A DNA stretch of 7,444 nucleotides, taken from assembly GCA_027065245.1 (NCBI GenBank), contig JAMOOS010000263.1, positions 1 through 7,444 on the forward strand. Direction: 5' to 3'. Made by a program: the position numbers and the translations under genes. The stretch comes from Desulfuromonadaceae bacterium (lineage in GTDB: Bacteria > Desulfobacterota > Desulfuromonadia > Desulfuromonadales > Desulfuromonadaceae). This document shows positions 1-6,123 of this stretch, one piece after another. How positions within the stretch are numbered: the stretch's first letter is position 1; each line of letters opens with the position of its first letter. A model generated the notes under the pieces. That model made no database searches and was not told the DNA's origin. It was given only the letters and a program-made list of their open reading frames with translations.

Positions 1-1
1 G

Positions 2-172
2 GTAACCAATTTTCATCTGCCGCAGTCTACTTTGCTGATGCTGGTAAGTGCCGCCGCCGGGCGGGAGTTTATCCTCAGTGCGTATAAACAGGCGGTGGCG
101 GAACGCTACCGTTTTTTCAGTTATGGGGATTGTATGTTTATTACTTCCGTTGTCGCTGGAGTGCGGACATGA
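2..172 (+). CDS. queA: QueA C-terminus (partial): S-adenosylmethionine:tRNA ribosyltransferase-isomerase
   Basis: This is the last 56 codons of queA, cut by the left window edge; the reading frame is open from base 2 to a TGA at 170-172. QueA transfers and isomerises the ribosyl part of S-adenosylmethionine onto preQ1 in tRNA, giving epoxyqueuosine in the cytoplasm. The visible tail carries family hallmarks: TNFHLPQSTLLMLVSA near the start, then the alanine-rich AAGREFILSAYKQAV segment, then ERYRFFSYGDCMFI. The usual ending is SYGDAMLI or similar, so the Cys in the last block is a mild variant. About nine extra residues (TSVVAGVRT) follow the conserved block. The stop overlaps the tgt start as ATGA, which suggests translational coupling with the next gene of the same pathway. 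Identification is secure; nothing can be said of the missing N-terminus or promoter. Confidence 0.95.
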   Translation, partial: VTNFHLPQSTLLMLVSAAAGREFILSAYKQAVAERYRFFSYGDCMFITSVVAGVRT

Positions 173-1290
173 CGGCGGTTTTTGAACTGTTGCAACAGGA
201 TAGTGCCAGTGCGGCCCGGCGCGGGCGCATTCACACCGCCCATGGCAGTATCGAAACGCCGGTGTTCATGCCGGTGGGAACACAGGCGACGGTAAAGGGG
301 GTACTGCCGGAGACTTTGCGTGATCTTGGGGCGCAGATTATCCTCGGCAACACTTACCATCTGTTTCTCCGTCCCGGCGAGGGGCTGATAAAACAGCTCG
401 GCGGTTTGCACAAATTTATGAACTGGTCCGGGCCCATTCTCACCGACAGCGGTGGCTTTCAGGTGTTCAGCCTGGGTAAACTGCGTAAAATCAGCGAGGA
501 CGGGGTGCGTTTTCAGTCGCATCACGATGGCTCGCATCAGGTGCTGACGCCGGAATCGTCCATTGCCATTCAGCAGGCACTGGGTAGCGATATCATCATG
601 GTGTTTGACGAATGTATCCCGTATCCGGCCAGCCGTGACTATGTGCTGGAGTCCACCGCTCGCTCCGGGCGCTGGGCGCGGCGCTGCAAACAGGCGCATG
701 ATAACAGCGATGGCAGCCTGCTGTTTGGCATTGTTCAGGGCGGAATGTACGCTGATTTGCGCCGGGGCAGCGCCGCCGAACTGGTGGAGATCGGTTTTGA
801 CGGCTACGCCCTCGGTGGCTTGTCGGTGGGAGAGGAGGCGCGGATGATGTATCAGGTAATGGAGGATACGCTGCCGCACCTGCCCGCTGACGCGCCGCGT
901 TACGTGATGGGGGTGGGCACGCCGGAGAATCTGGTGGAGGGGGTGCGCCGTGGCGTGGATATGTTCGACTGCGTAATGCCCACCCGCAACGCCCGCAACG
1001 GTGTACTGTTCACCAGTTTCGGCAAAATAAGTATCAAACAGGCGCGCTATCGCGACGATGACCAACCAGTCGATCCAGCCTGCGACTGTTATGTCTGCCG
1101 CAACTACAGCCGTGCCTACCTGCGTCATCTGTATATGAGCAACGAGATTCTCTCCTCCATGCTCAATACCATGCACAACCTGCATTATTATCTGCATCTT
1201 ATGGAGCAGATGCGCGCTGCCATTGCCGACGATACTTTTACCGCTTTTTGCCGTGATTTTTATGCCCGGCGTCAGAGTGACGACAGATAA
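169..1290 (+). CDS. tgt: Queuine/preQ1 tRNA-guanine transglycosylase
   Basis: Tgt swaps guanine-34 of tRNA-Asp, -Asn, -His and -Tyr for preQ1, the step before QueA. The 373-residue length is normal for bacterial Tgt. Visible motifs are LTDSGGFQVFSLG with Asp93 (general acid/base equivalent), Asp147 in FDECIPYPA, IVQGG with Gln190, GGLSVGE at 216-222, and MFDCVMPTRNARNG at 265-278 with the nucleophile Asp267. The zinc site CDCYVC supplies Cys305, Cys307 and Cys310, with His336 exactly 26 residues further on, matching the spacing in the Zymomonas enzyme. The frame stays open 13 codons further upstream to an ATG at 130, but that segment lies inside queA. I chose ATG 169 because it is preceded by GGAG at 158-161 with 7-nt spacing, overlaps the queA stop, and gives an N-terminus like known Tgt proteins. 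All key residues are present, so the enzyme should be active. Confidence 0.97.
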   Translation: MTAVFELLQQDSASAARRGRIHTAHGSIETPVFMPVGTQATVKGVLPETLRDLGAQIILGNTYHLFLRPGEGLIKQLGGLHKFMNWSGPILTDSGGFQVFSLGKLRKISEDGVRFQSHHDGSHQVLTPESSIAIQQALGSDIIMVFDECIPYPASRDYVLESTARSGRWARRCKQAHDNSDGSLLFGIVQGGMYADLRRGSAAELVEIGFDGYALGGLSVGEEARMMYQVMEDTLPHLPADAPRYVMGVGTPENLVEGVRRGVDMFDCVMPTRNARNGVLFTSFGKISIKQARYRDDDQPVDPACDCYVCRNYSRAYLRHLYMSNEILSSMLNTMHNLHYYLHLMEQMRAAIADDTFTAFCRDFYARRQSDDR

Positions 1291-1335
1291 ATACACTCTC
1301 GTGCCGTAGTGTGTGGATTTGCTGCTAATCGAGTC

Positions 1336-1364
1336 TTGAAAGTTGCCTGCTAAAGGGTTATAAG
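1336..1364 (+). promoter_or_regulatory. Sigma70-like promoter for yajC-secD-secF
   Basis: TTGAAA (1336-1341) and TATAAG (1359-1364) are separated by exactly 17 bp, each one mismatch from the consensus hexamers. The predicted transcription start is near 1371, giving a leader of about 34 nt before the yajC ATG. It lies in the 114-bp gap after tgt, where no convincing terminator is seen, so readthrough from queA-tgt may add to expression. The call rests on sequence match only. Confidence 0.6.
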
Positions 1365-1390
1365 GTGTAGTTTGGTTTTCACAGATAACA

Positions 1391-1396
1391 AGGAGG
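1391..1396 (+). promoter_or_regulatory. Strong Shine-Dalgarno site of yajC
   Basis: AGGAGG is a perfect anti-16S match 8 nt before ATG 1405. It decides the yajC start: the same frame is open up to an ATG at 1372, but that start has no comparable site and would translate through this sequence. Confidence 0.85.
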
Positions 1397-1404
1397 AACT
1401 ATTT

Positions 1405-1725
1405 ATGTTTACATCAACAGCTCACGCCATGGCCGGACAACCTGCTGGTGCCCAGGGCGGGCAGCAGGGTTTTGAAGGGATCATCATGCTGGTGATCATG
1501 TTCGCCATTTTCTATTTTCTGCTTATCCGTCCGCAGCAGAAGCGCGCCAAACAGCATCGCCAGTTGCTCGATTCGCTCAAGGCCGGAGATAATGTCATCA
1601 CGGCCGGCGGCATTTATGGCCGCATTGTTACGGTGCAGGAACAGACTGTGACGCTGGAGATCGACAAAGGGGTCAAGATTAAACTTGCCCGTGCTTCGGT
1701 ATCGTCCATTCGTGACGAGGAATAA
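1405..1725 (+). CDS. yajC: Sec translocon accessory protein YajC
   Basis: YajC is a small single-span inner-membrane protein that associates with SecD and SecF and the SecYEG holotranslocon; its exact task is not essential in E. coli. The 106-residue product has the family layout. A short Gly/Gln/Ala-rich N-terminus comes first (residues 10-22), then one hydrophobic span at about 24-41. The positively charged signature RPQQKRAKQH follows directly (42-51), then the cytoplasmic domain with LKAGDNVITAGGIYGRI (59-74) and a beta-rich end. The length is close to E. coli YajC (110 residues). It is first in a gene set with secD and secF, has its own predicted promoter, and starts at ATG 1405 behind a perfect AGGAGG. 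Identification is secure. Confidence 0.96.
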   Translation: MFTSTAHAMAGQPAGAQGGQQGFEGIIMLVIMFAIFYFLLIRPQQKRAKQHRQLLDSLKAGDNVITAGGIYGRIVTVQEQTVTLEIDKGVKIKLARASVSSIRDEE

Positions 1726-1747
1726 CGGTGGTATTGCAGAATTATGC

Positions 1748-1776
1748 GGGAACATATCCAGTGTGGATATGTTCTC
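1748..1776 (+). repeat. Perfect inverted repeat (hairpin) between yajC and secD
   Basis: GAACATATCC at 1750-1759 and GGATATGTTC at 1765-1774 are exact reverse complements around a 5-nt loop, AGTGT. In RNA the stem can grow by one G-U pair (1749/1775) and one G-C pair (1748/1776). No T-run follows, so it is not a typical intrinsic terminator. It lies between the yajC stop and the secD ribosome site. RNA processing, partial attenuation, a stability element or a DNA operator are all possible; none is shown. Confidence 0.75.
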
Positions 1777-1796
1777 TTGTTGGCAACTCTTGGTAA

Positions 1797-1801
1797 GGGA
1801 G
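1797..1801 (+). promoter_or_regulatory. Shine-Dalgarno site deciding the secD start
   Basis: GGGAG at 1797-1801, within AAGGGAG, lies 11 nt before ATG 1813. The spacing is a little long but it is the best site in the gap. The alternative in-frame ATG 1744 has only a weak GGTGG upstream and lies next to the hairpin; ATG 1831 has no site. Confidence 0.6.
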
Positions 1802-1812
1802 TAGTTTTCGGT

Positions 1813-3411
1813 ATGTCGAACAGCATCAAAATGCGTGGATTGCTGGTTCTGTTTCTTATTGTCCTGTCGCTGGTGTCTCTTGGCCCCACGTTTATGAAGG
1901 ACAGTCTGCCGCAGTGGTGGCAGAAAGCCTTTGATCCGATCCACTTAGGGCTTGACCTGCAGGGTGGGATGCATCTGGTTTTGGGTGTAGAAGTTGACAA
2001 GGCGGTTGAGTCGCGGATGGATAGCGTTGTCGACCAGCTTGAATCGCAATTGCGCGACAAGGATATTATTTACAAGCGCGTTGAGCGCGTAAATGGTGAT
2101 CAACTGGCGGTAATTGTCTATGACGATACCGCTTCTGCCGCGGTAAATGCACTTATTGCTGATCAGTTTCCGACTCTGGTTCCCATGCCGGACAGCCGCA
2201 GCGGCAATTATCTGCAAAAGAACTATCGTTTCAGCGACAAGGAAATTGCCAGCATAAAAGACTATGCCGTGCGTCAGGCGCTGGAAACCATGCGCAACCG
2301 TATCGACCAGTTTGGTGTCAGTGAACCGGTGATGCAGCGTCAGTCTGACAACCGTATCCTCATCCAGTTGCCTGGAGTCAAAAACCCTCAGCGTGCCATC
2401 GATCTGCTGGGCAAAACGGCGCGGCTGGAGTTTAACATGGTGGTGGAAGATGCCGATATCCAGCAAGCGCTGCAGGGCAATCTGCCGCCCGGTACCAAGC
2501 TGTTGTACGAAAAACGTACCGATCCGCGCAGCCATGCTGTTACCGAAGTGCCGCTGGTAGTATACGAAAAGGCGGCTATCACCGGCGATCTGCTCTCCGA
2601 TGCCCAGGTGCGTATCGACACCCGTTTTAACGAACCTTATGTGGCCATTGAGTTCAATTCGGTGGGGGCGCAGCGCTTTGAGCAGGTTACTGCCGCCAAT
2701 GTCGGCAAGCGGATGGCCATTGTCCTGGACGATACCATCTATTCCGCGCCGGTTATTCGCGAACGTATCGGTGGTGGTCGCGCTCAGATCAGCGGTTCGT
2801 TCACCTCGCAGGAGGCCACCGACCTGGCTATTATCCTGCGGGCCGGTTCTCTGCCTGCTCCGGTTAAAATCCTCGAAGATCGTACCGTTGGCCCGTCTCT
2901 GGGACAAGATTCTATCGACGAAGGGATCAAATCGGTCATTATCGGCGCGCTGCTGGTGGTATTGCTGATGCTGGTCTACTACCGTGGCGCTGGTCTAGTG
3001 GCCAACGTGGCTCTGGCGCTTAATCTGCTGTTTATGCTGGCGATGCTCACCATGTTCAAAGCTACCCTGACGTTGCCCGGCCTGGCCGGTATTGTGCTCA
3101 CGGTGGGTATGGCGGTGGATGCCAACGTGCTTATCTTTGAAAGAATACGCGAGGAGCTGCATCTGGGCCGAACGCCACGGGTGGCGGTGGATTCCGGCTT
3201 TTCCAAGGCGTTTATCACTATTGTCGATGCTAACATCACTACTCTTATCGCAGCGCTGGTGTTGTTTCAGTTTGGCACCGGGCCGGTCAAGGGTTTTGCC
3301 GTAACACTGTCCATCGGTATTCTGGCGTCCATGTTCACGGCAATCTTTGTGTCGCGCCTGATTTTCGACATCTACTTTGCTGGCCGTCAGGTCAAAAAGT
3401 TAAGTATCTAG
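1813..3411 (+). CDS. secD: Protein translocase subunit SecD
   Basis: SecD is an RND-superfamily inner-membrane protein that, with SecF, uses the proton gradient to pull exported proteins from SecYEG on the periplasmic side. From ATG 1813 it has 532 residues. TM1 is at about 9-24 and the D1 motif LGLDLQGGMHLVL at 45-57. A large periplasmic P1 region follows, including YAVRQALETMRNRIDQFGVSEP at 151-172 and GRAQISGSFTSQEATDLAIILRAGSLPAP at 322-350. Five further spans lie between about 373 and 518. The conserved TM4 sequence VGMAVDANVLIFERIREE (431-448) holds Asp436, equivalent to the proton-relay Asp of E. coli SecD. It is shorter than E. coli SecD (615 residues) but normal for separate SecDs in many other phyla. 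An ATG at 1744 in the same frame would add 23 residues unlike the family's N-terminus. The stop codon lies next to the secF ribosome site, so the two are co-translated. Confidence 0.96.
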   Translation: MSNSIKMRGLLVLFLIVLSLVSLGPTFMKDSLPQWWQKAFDPIHLGLDLQGGMHLVLGVEVDKAVESRMDSVVDQLESQLRDKDIIYKRVERVNGDQLAVIVYDDTASAAVNALIADQFPTLVPMPDSRSGNYLQKNYRFSDKEIASIKDYAVRQALETMRNRIDQFGVSEPVMQRQSDNRILIQLPGVKNPQRAIDLLGKTARLEFNMVVEDADIQQALQGNLPPGTKLLYEKRTDPRSHAVTEVPLVVYEKAAITGDLLSDAQVRIDTRFNEPYVAIEFNSVGAQRFEQVTAANVGKRMAIVLDDTIYSAPVIRERIGGGRAQISGSFTSQEATDLAIILRAGSLPAPVKILEDRTVGPSLGQDSIDEGIKSVIIGALLVVLLMLVYYRGAGLVANVALALNLLFMLAMLTMFKATLTLPGLAGIVLTVGMAVDANVLIFERIREELHLGRTPRVAVDSGFSKAFITIVDANITTLIAALVLFQFGTGPVKGFAVTLSIGILASMFTAIFVSRLIFDIYFAGRQVKKLSI

Positions 3412-3420
3412 GAGATTCTG

Positions 3421-4335
3421 ATGCAGCTTATAAAACCTGATATCAATATAGATTTTGTCGGTAAACGCAACCTCGCTTTTGCCCTGTCGCTGGCTTTGAT
3501 TGTTATCGGTATTGTCTCCCTTATCGCCAAGGGTGGCCCGGCTTACGGTGTCGATTTTGCCGGCGGTACCTTGGTACAGCTAAAGTTCGACAAGCCAACT
3601 AGTGCCGAGGAGATCAAAAAAGTGCTGATTCCCGTCCCTTTTAAGGCGGCAACGGTGCAGCAGTTTGGCGACGAGCCCAACGAATTTCTCATCCGCGCTC
3701 AACAGACCGATAGCGGTCTGAAGGGGTTGCGGGTGCAGCTACTGGAGAAATTGCACCAGAAATACGGCAAGGACGGTGTTGATATGCGCCGTATCGAGAT
3801 GGTTGGGCCGCAGGTGGGCAAGGAACTGCGCAAGCAGGGGCTGATGGCGATCCTCTACGCCATGATCGGCATTCTGGTCTATGTTACCTGGCGCTTTGAG
3901 TTTCGCTTTGCCGTCGGTGCTATTATGGCGCTGGTGCATGACGTACTGATAACGCTGGGGATGTTTTCCCTCACCGGCAAAGAGATCGACCTGCCGATTA
4001 TCGCCGCGTTTCTGGCCATCATCGGTTATTCCCTCAACGATACCATCATCGTTTATGACCGGATAAGAGAAAACATGGGCAAGCACATGAAGTCCGGTTT
4101 TCCGTTTACAGTCAACCGCAGTATCAACGAAACCCTGTCGCGTACCCTGTTAACCTCCGGTACTACGCTGGTGGTTGTTCTGGCGCTGTTTATTTTCGGT
4201 GGCGGCGTTATTCATAACTTTGCTTTTGCCTTGCTTGTTGGCGTGGTGGTAGGAACATATTCCTCCGTCTTTGTCGCCAGCCCGCTGTTGATTGCCTGGC
4301 AGGAGCGGCGCGACAAAAAACTGGCTGAAAGTTAG
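3421..4335 (+). CDS. secF: Protein translocase subunit SecF
   Basis: SecF is the second half of the SecDF proton-driven export motor. The 304-residue product is of typical SecF length. Its layout is TM1 at about 17-36, motif AYGVDFAGGTLVQL (41-54), a small periplasmic domain, GPQVGKELRKQG (129-140), then five spans from about 141 to 290. Conserved residues include Asp174 in ALVHDVLITLG, the block GYSLNDTIIVYDRIREN (202-218) with Asn206 and Asp207, and Arg241 in LSRTLLTS, matching charged membrane residues known to matter in E. coli SecF. The start ATG 3421 follows GGAG at 3411-3414 by 6 nt, and this site overlaps the secD TAG. The nine-base gap to secD and shared function make one transcriptional unit very likely. 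A strong terminator-like hairpin follows 26 nt after the stop. Confidence 0.96.
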   Translation: MQLIKPDINIDFVGKRNLAFALSLALIVIGIVSLIAKGGPAYGVDFAGGTLVQLKFDKPTSAEEIKKVLIPVPFKAATVQQFGDEPNEFLIRAQQTDSGLKGLRVQLLEKLHQKYGKDGVDMRRIEMVGPQVGKELRKQGLMAILYAMIGILVYVTWRFEFRFAVGAIMALVHDVLITLGMFSLTGKEIDLPIIAAFLAIIGYSLNDTIIVYDRIRENMGKHMKSGFPFTVNRSINETLSRTLLTSGTTLVVVLALFIFGGGVIHNFAFALLVGVVVGTYSSVFVASPLLIAWQERRDKKLAES

Positions 4336-4361
4336 TTGCTCACGTTACTTTGTTGTTTTTT

Positions 4362-4390
4362 AACAGGGCCGGTTTCCCGGCCCTGTTTTA
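4362..4390 (+). terminator. Intrinsic terminator after secF
   Basis: AACAGGGCCGG (4362-4372) and CCGGCCCTGTT (4377-4387) form a perfect 11-bp GC-rich stem with a TTTC loop, ending in a short T-run (4386-4389). This fits a rho-independent end for the yajC-secD-secF transcript. The T-run is only four long and is followed by AG, so termination may be partial. The complementary direction would give an A-rich tail, so it reads as + strand only. Confidence 0.8.
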
Positions 4391-4393
4391 GTT

Positions 4394-4397
4394 GGAG
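4394..4397 (+). promoter_or_regulatory. Shine-Dalgarno site of recJ
   Basis: GGAG lies 10 nt before ATG 4408 and only 4 nt after the terminator T-run. It supports ATG 4408 over later in-frame Met codons such as the one at residue 22, and means a folded terminator hairpin would sit right beside the recJ ribosome site. Confidence 0.6.
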
Positions 4398-4407
4398 CTG
4401 ACGCAAT

Positions 4408-6123
4408 ATGCAGCCATGCAGCAGCAGAATCTGGCAGGAACGACCACTTAAAGGTGAAGTTGATGAGCAAATGACGCGGCACGCTGGTTTGTCGCCGTTT
4501 CTGGCCCATTTACTGGCGCAGCGTGGAGTGCTGAGCAGTGAGCAGGTGGAGCTGTTTCTCAACGCCGGTCTTGGTAAAATGGCCGATCCGCGGCTTATGG
4601 CCGGGATGACAATAGCGGTGGAACGGCTGAGCAAAGCTATTGCCGCCGGTGAGAAGATAGCTGTACACGGCGATTACGATGTCGATGGTATCAGCGCCAC
4701 AGCTCTGCTGATGTTGGCTCTGCGTGATTTTGGCGCCCGGGTTGGCTACTCCATCCCGCTGCGGCAGCGCGATGGTTACGGCTTGTGTGGCGCCGCTATT
4801 GCACAGGCAGCGGCGGACGGGGTCAGGGTGATTGTGTCGGTGGATTGCGGCATCAACGCCTGTGACGAGGCTGAGCTGGCTGCCGCTAACGGGATTGATC
4901 TTATTATTACCGATCATCACCAGCCGGGGGCTAAATTGCCACCGGCGTTGTGCTGTCTCAACCCGCATCGTGCTGATGATCGTTATCCTGACAAATATCT
5001 GTGTGGCGTTGGCGTGGCGTTTATGCTGGTGGTGGCTCTGCGCAGCCACCTGCGCCAACACGGGCTGCTGGGTGATAAAACGCCTGATATCCGTTATCTG
5101 CTCGATCTGGTGTGTCTGGGCACGATTGCCGACATTGTGCCGCTGCTGGGGGTGAACCGGCTGCTGGTCAAAGCTGGTCTGCGTCTGCTCAACGGCACCT
5201 GCCGTCCCGGTCTGGCTGCACTGAAACAGGTAGCAAAAGTTACCGAGGTCAGTGCCGGGCAGGTCGGTTACCGTCTGGCACCGCGTCTCAACGCCGCCGG
5301 ACGGTTGGAGGACGCGGCTCAGGCGGTGGAATTGCTGCTGTGCAACGATAATGCTACCGCAACGCAACTGGCGCGGCGGCTGGACGCCTGTAACAGCGAA
5401 CGGCGCACTATTGAAGCACAGATACAAAAAGAGGCAACGCAGCGGGTGGCGGATGAACTGGACGATGACGCTTACACCATTGTTCTGGCCGACGAGCGCT
5501 GGCACGCTGGTGTTATCGGTATTGTTGCCAGTCGCCTGGTGGAAATATATCACCGTCCGGTGGTGCTTATAGCGCTTGGGGATGATGGCGGGAAAGGTTC
5601 CGCACGTTCGGTGCGCGGTTTTGATCTCTACCGCGCCTTTGAACATTGCGCCGGGCATCTGCGCGGTTACGGTGGCCACAAGTACGCCGCCGGGCTGACT
5701 ATTGCCACGGCGGATGTCGCTGCCTTTGCCGCCGCCTTTGAACAATATGCGCGCAAGCATATCAGTGCGAAGCAGCGGCAGGGACTACTGGAATACGATG
5801 CCGAAGTGTTGTTGCAGGATGTCAGCGACGAGCTGCTAAACGAGATGAAACAGCTGGAACCGTTTGGCGCCGGTAATCCGTCAGTGGTATTACTGTGTCG
5901 CGGTGTCCATGCCCAGGATGTGCGCGTGGTAGGCAAGAAACATCTCAAATTTATTGTATGGCAGGATGGATACAGCCATCCTGCCATATTTTTCAACAGC
6001 AGCGAGCGGCGTTCAGAGCTAGACGGCAAGCTGGATATTCTCTTCAGCGCGGCGATGAACAACTGGAACAATCGCTCTACGCTGCAACTGACCATCAAGG
6101 ATGTACGTGCCGCGTCAGATTAG
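4408..6123 (+). CDS. recJ: Single-stranded-DNA-specific 5'-3' exonuclease RecJ
   Basis: RecJ is a Mn/Mg-dependent DHH-family nuclease that degrades single-stranded DNA 5' to 3' in RecF-pathway recombination, mismatch repair and base-excision repair. The 571 residues match the usual length (E. coli 577). The DHH domain shows HGDYDVDGISATAL (87-100; Asp89, Asp91, Asp93), SVDCGI (144-149; Asp146), TDHHQPG (168-174; Asp169, His170, His171) and LGTIADIVPL (237-246; Asp242). Next comes YRLAPRLNAAGRLEDA (288-303). The DHHA1 domain has RWHAGVIGIVASRL (364-377), GKGSARSVRGFDL (396-408) and GGHKYAAGL (422-430). The C-terminal OB-type domain includes LEPFGAGNPSVV (483-494) and ends QLTIKDVRAASD. All catalytic residues are present. 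A long perfect hairpin lies within codons 517-528. The N-terminal RIWQERPL resembles other RecJ starts. It is separated from secF by a terminator and overlaps the convergent aminotransferase gene by 9 bp at its 3' end. Confidence 0.96.
   Translation: MQPCSSRIWQERPLKGEVDEQMTRHAGLSPFLAHLLAQRGVLSSEQVELFLNAGLGKMADPRLMAGMTIAVERLSKAIAAGEKIAVHGDYDVDGISATALLMLALRDFGARVGYSIPLRQRDGYGLCGAAIAQAAADGVRVIVSVDCGINACDEAELAAANGIDLIITDHHQPGAKLPPALCCLNPHRADDRYPDKYLCGVGVAFMLVVALRSHLRQHGLLGDKTPDIRYLLDLVCLGTIADIVPLLGVNRLLVKAGLRLLNGTCRPGLAALKQVAKVTEVSAGQVGYRLAPRLNAAGRLEDAAQAVELLLCNDNATATQLARRLDACNSERRTIEAQIQKEATQRVADELDDDAYTIVLADERWHAGVIGIVASRLVEIYHRPVVLIALGDDGGKGSARSVRGFDLYRAFEHCAGHLRGYGGHKYAAGLTIATADVAAFAAAFEQYARKHISAKQRQGLLEYDAEVLLQDVSDELLNEMKQLEPFGAGNPSVVLLCRGVHAQDVRVVGKKHLKFIVWQDGYSHPAIFFNSSERRSELDGKLDILFSAAMNNWNNRSTLQLTIKDVRAASD
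5957..5993 (+). repeat. 13-bp perfect hairpin plus five Ts inside recJ
   Basis: TATGGCAGGATGG (5957-5969) and CCATCCTGCCATA (5976-5988) are exact reverse complements with a 6-nt loop, ATACAG. TTTTT follows at 5989-5993. The shape is that of a + strand intrinsic terminator, yet it sits in frame within recJ (codons 517-529), 130 nt before the stop, with no disruption of the protein. On the - strand the same stem lies about 126 nt after the aminotransferase stop but lacks a T-run there. Its function is unknown. Confidence 0.8.

Noticed and set aside
121..1296. Long open frame (391 codons) on the - strand across tgt
   Set aside because: It lies entirely opposite a certain tgt gene, has the His/Gln-rich, family-less composition of an antisense shadow, and would start and end with no gene context.
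1293..1312. Possible terminator after tgt (ACACT and AGTGT arms)
   Set aside because: Arms of only five bases, a 10-nt loop and no T-run following; too weak to call.
1744..1812. Longer SecD start at ATG 1744, or a separate leader peptide there
   Set aside because: The frame runs into secD without a stop, so it is not a leader peptide. The added 23 residues do not resemble a SecD N-terminus and the ribosome site is weak; ATG 1813 is better placed.
4510..5760. Long open frame (416 codons) on the - strand across recJ
   Set aside because: It is antisense to conserved DHH and DHHA1 motifs of recJ, with low-complexity Gln/His-rich translation and no recognisable domain.
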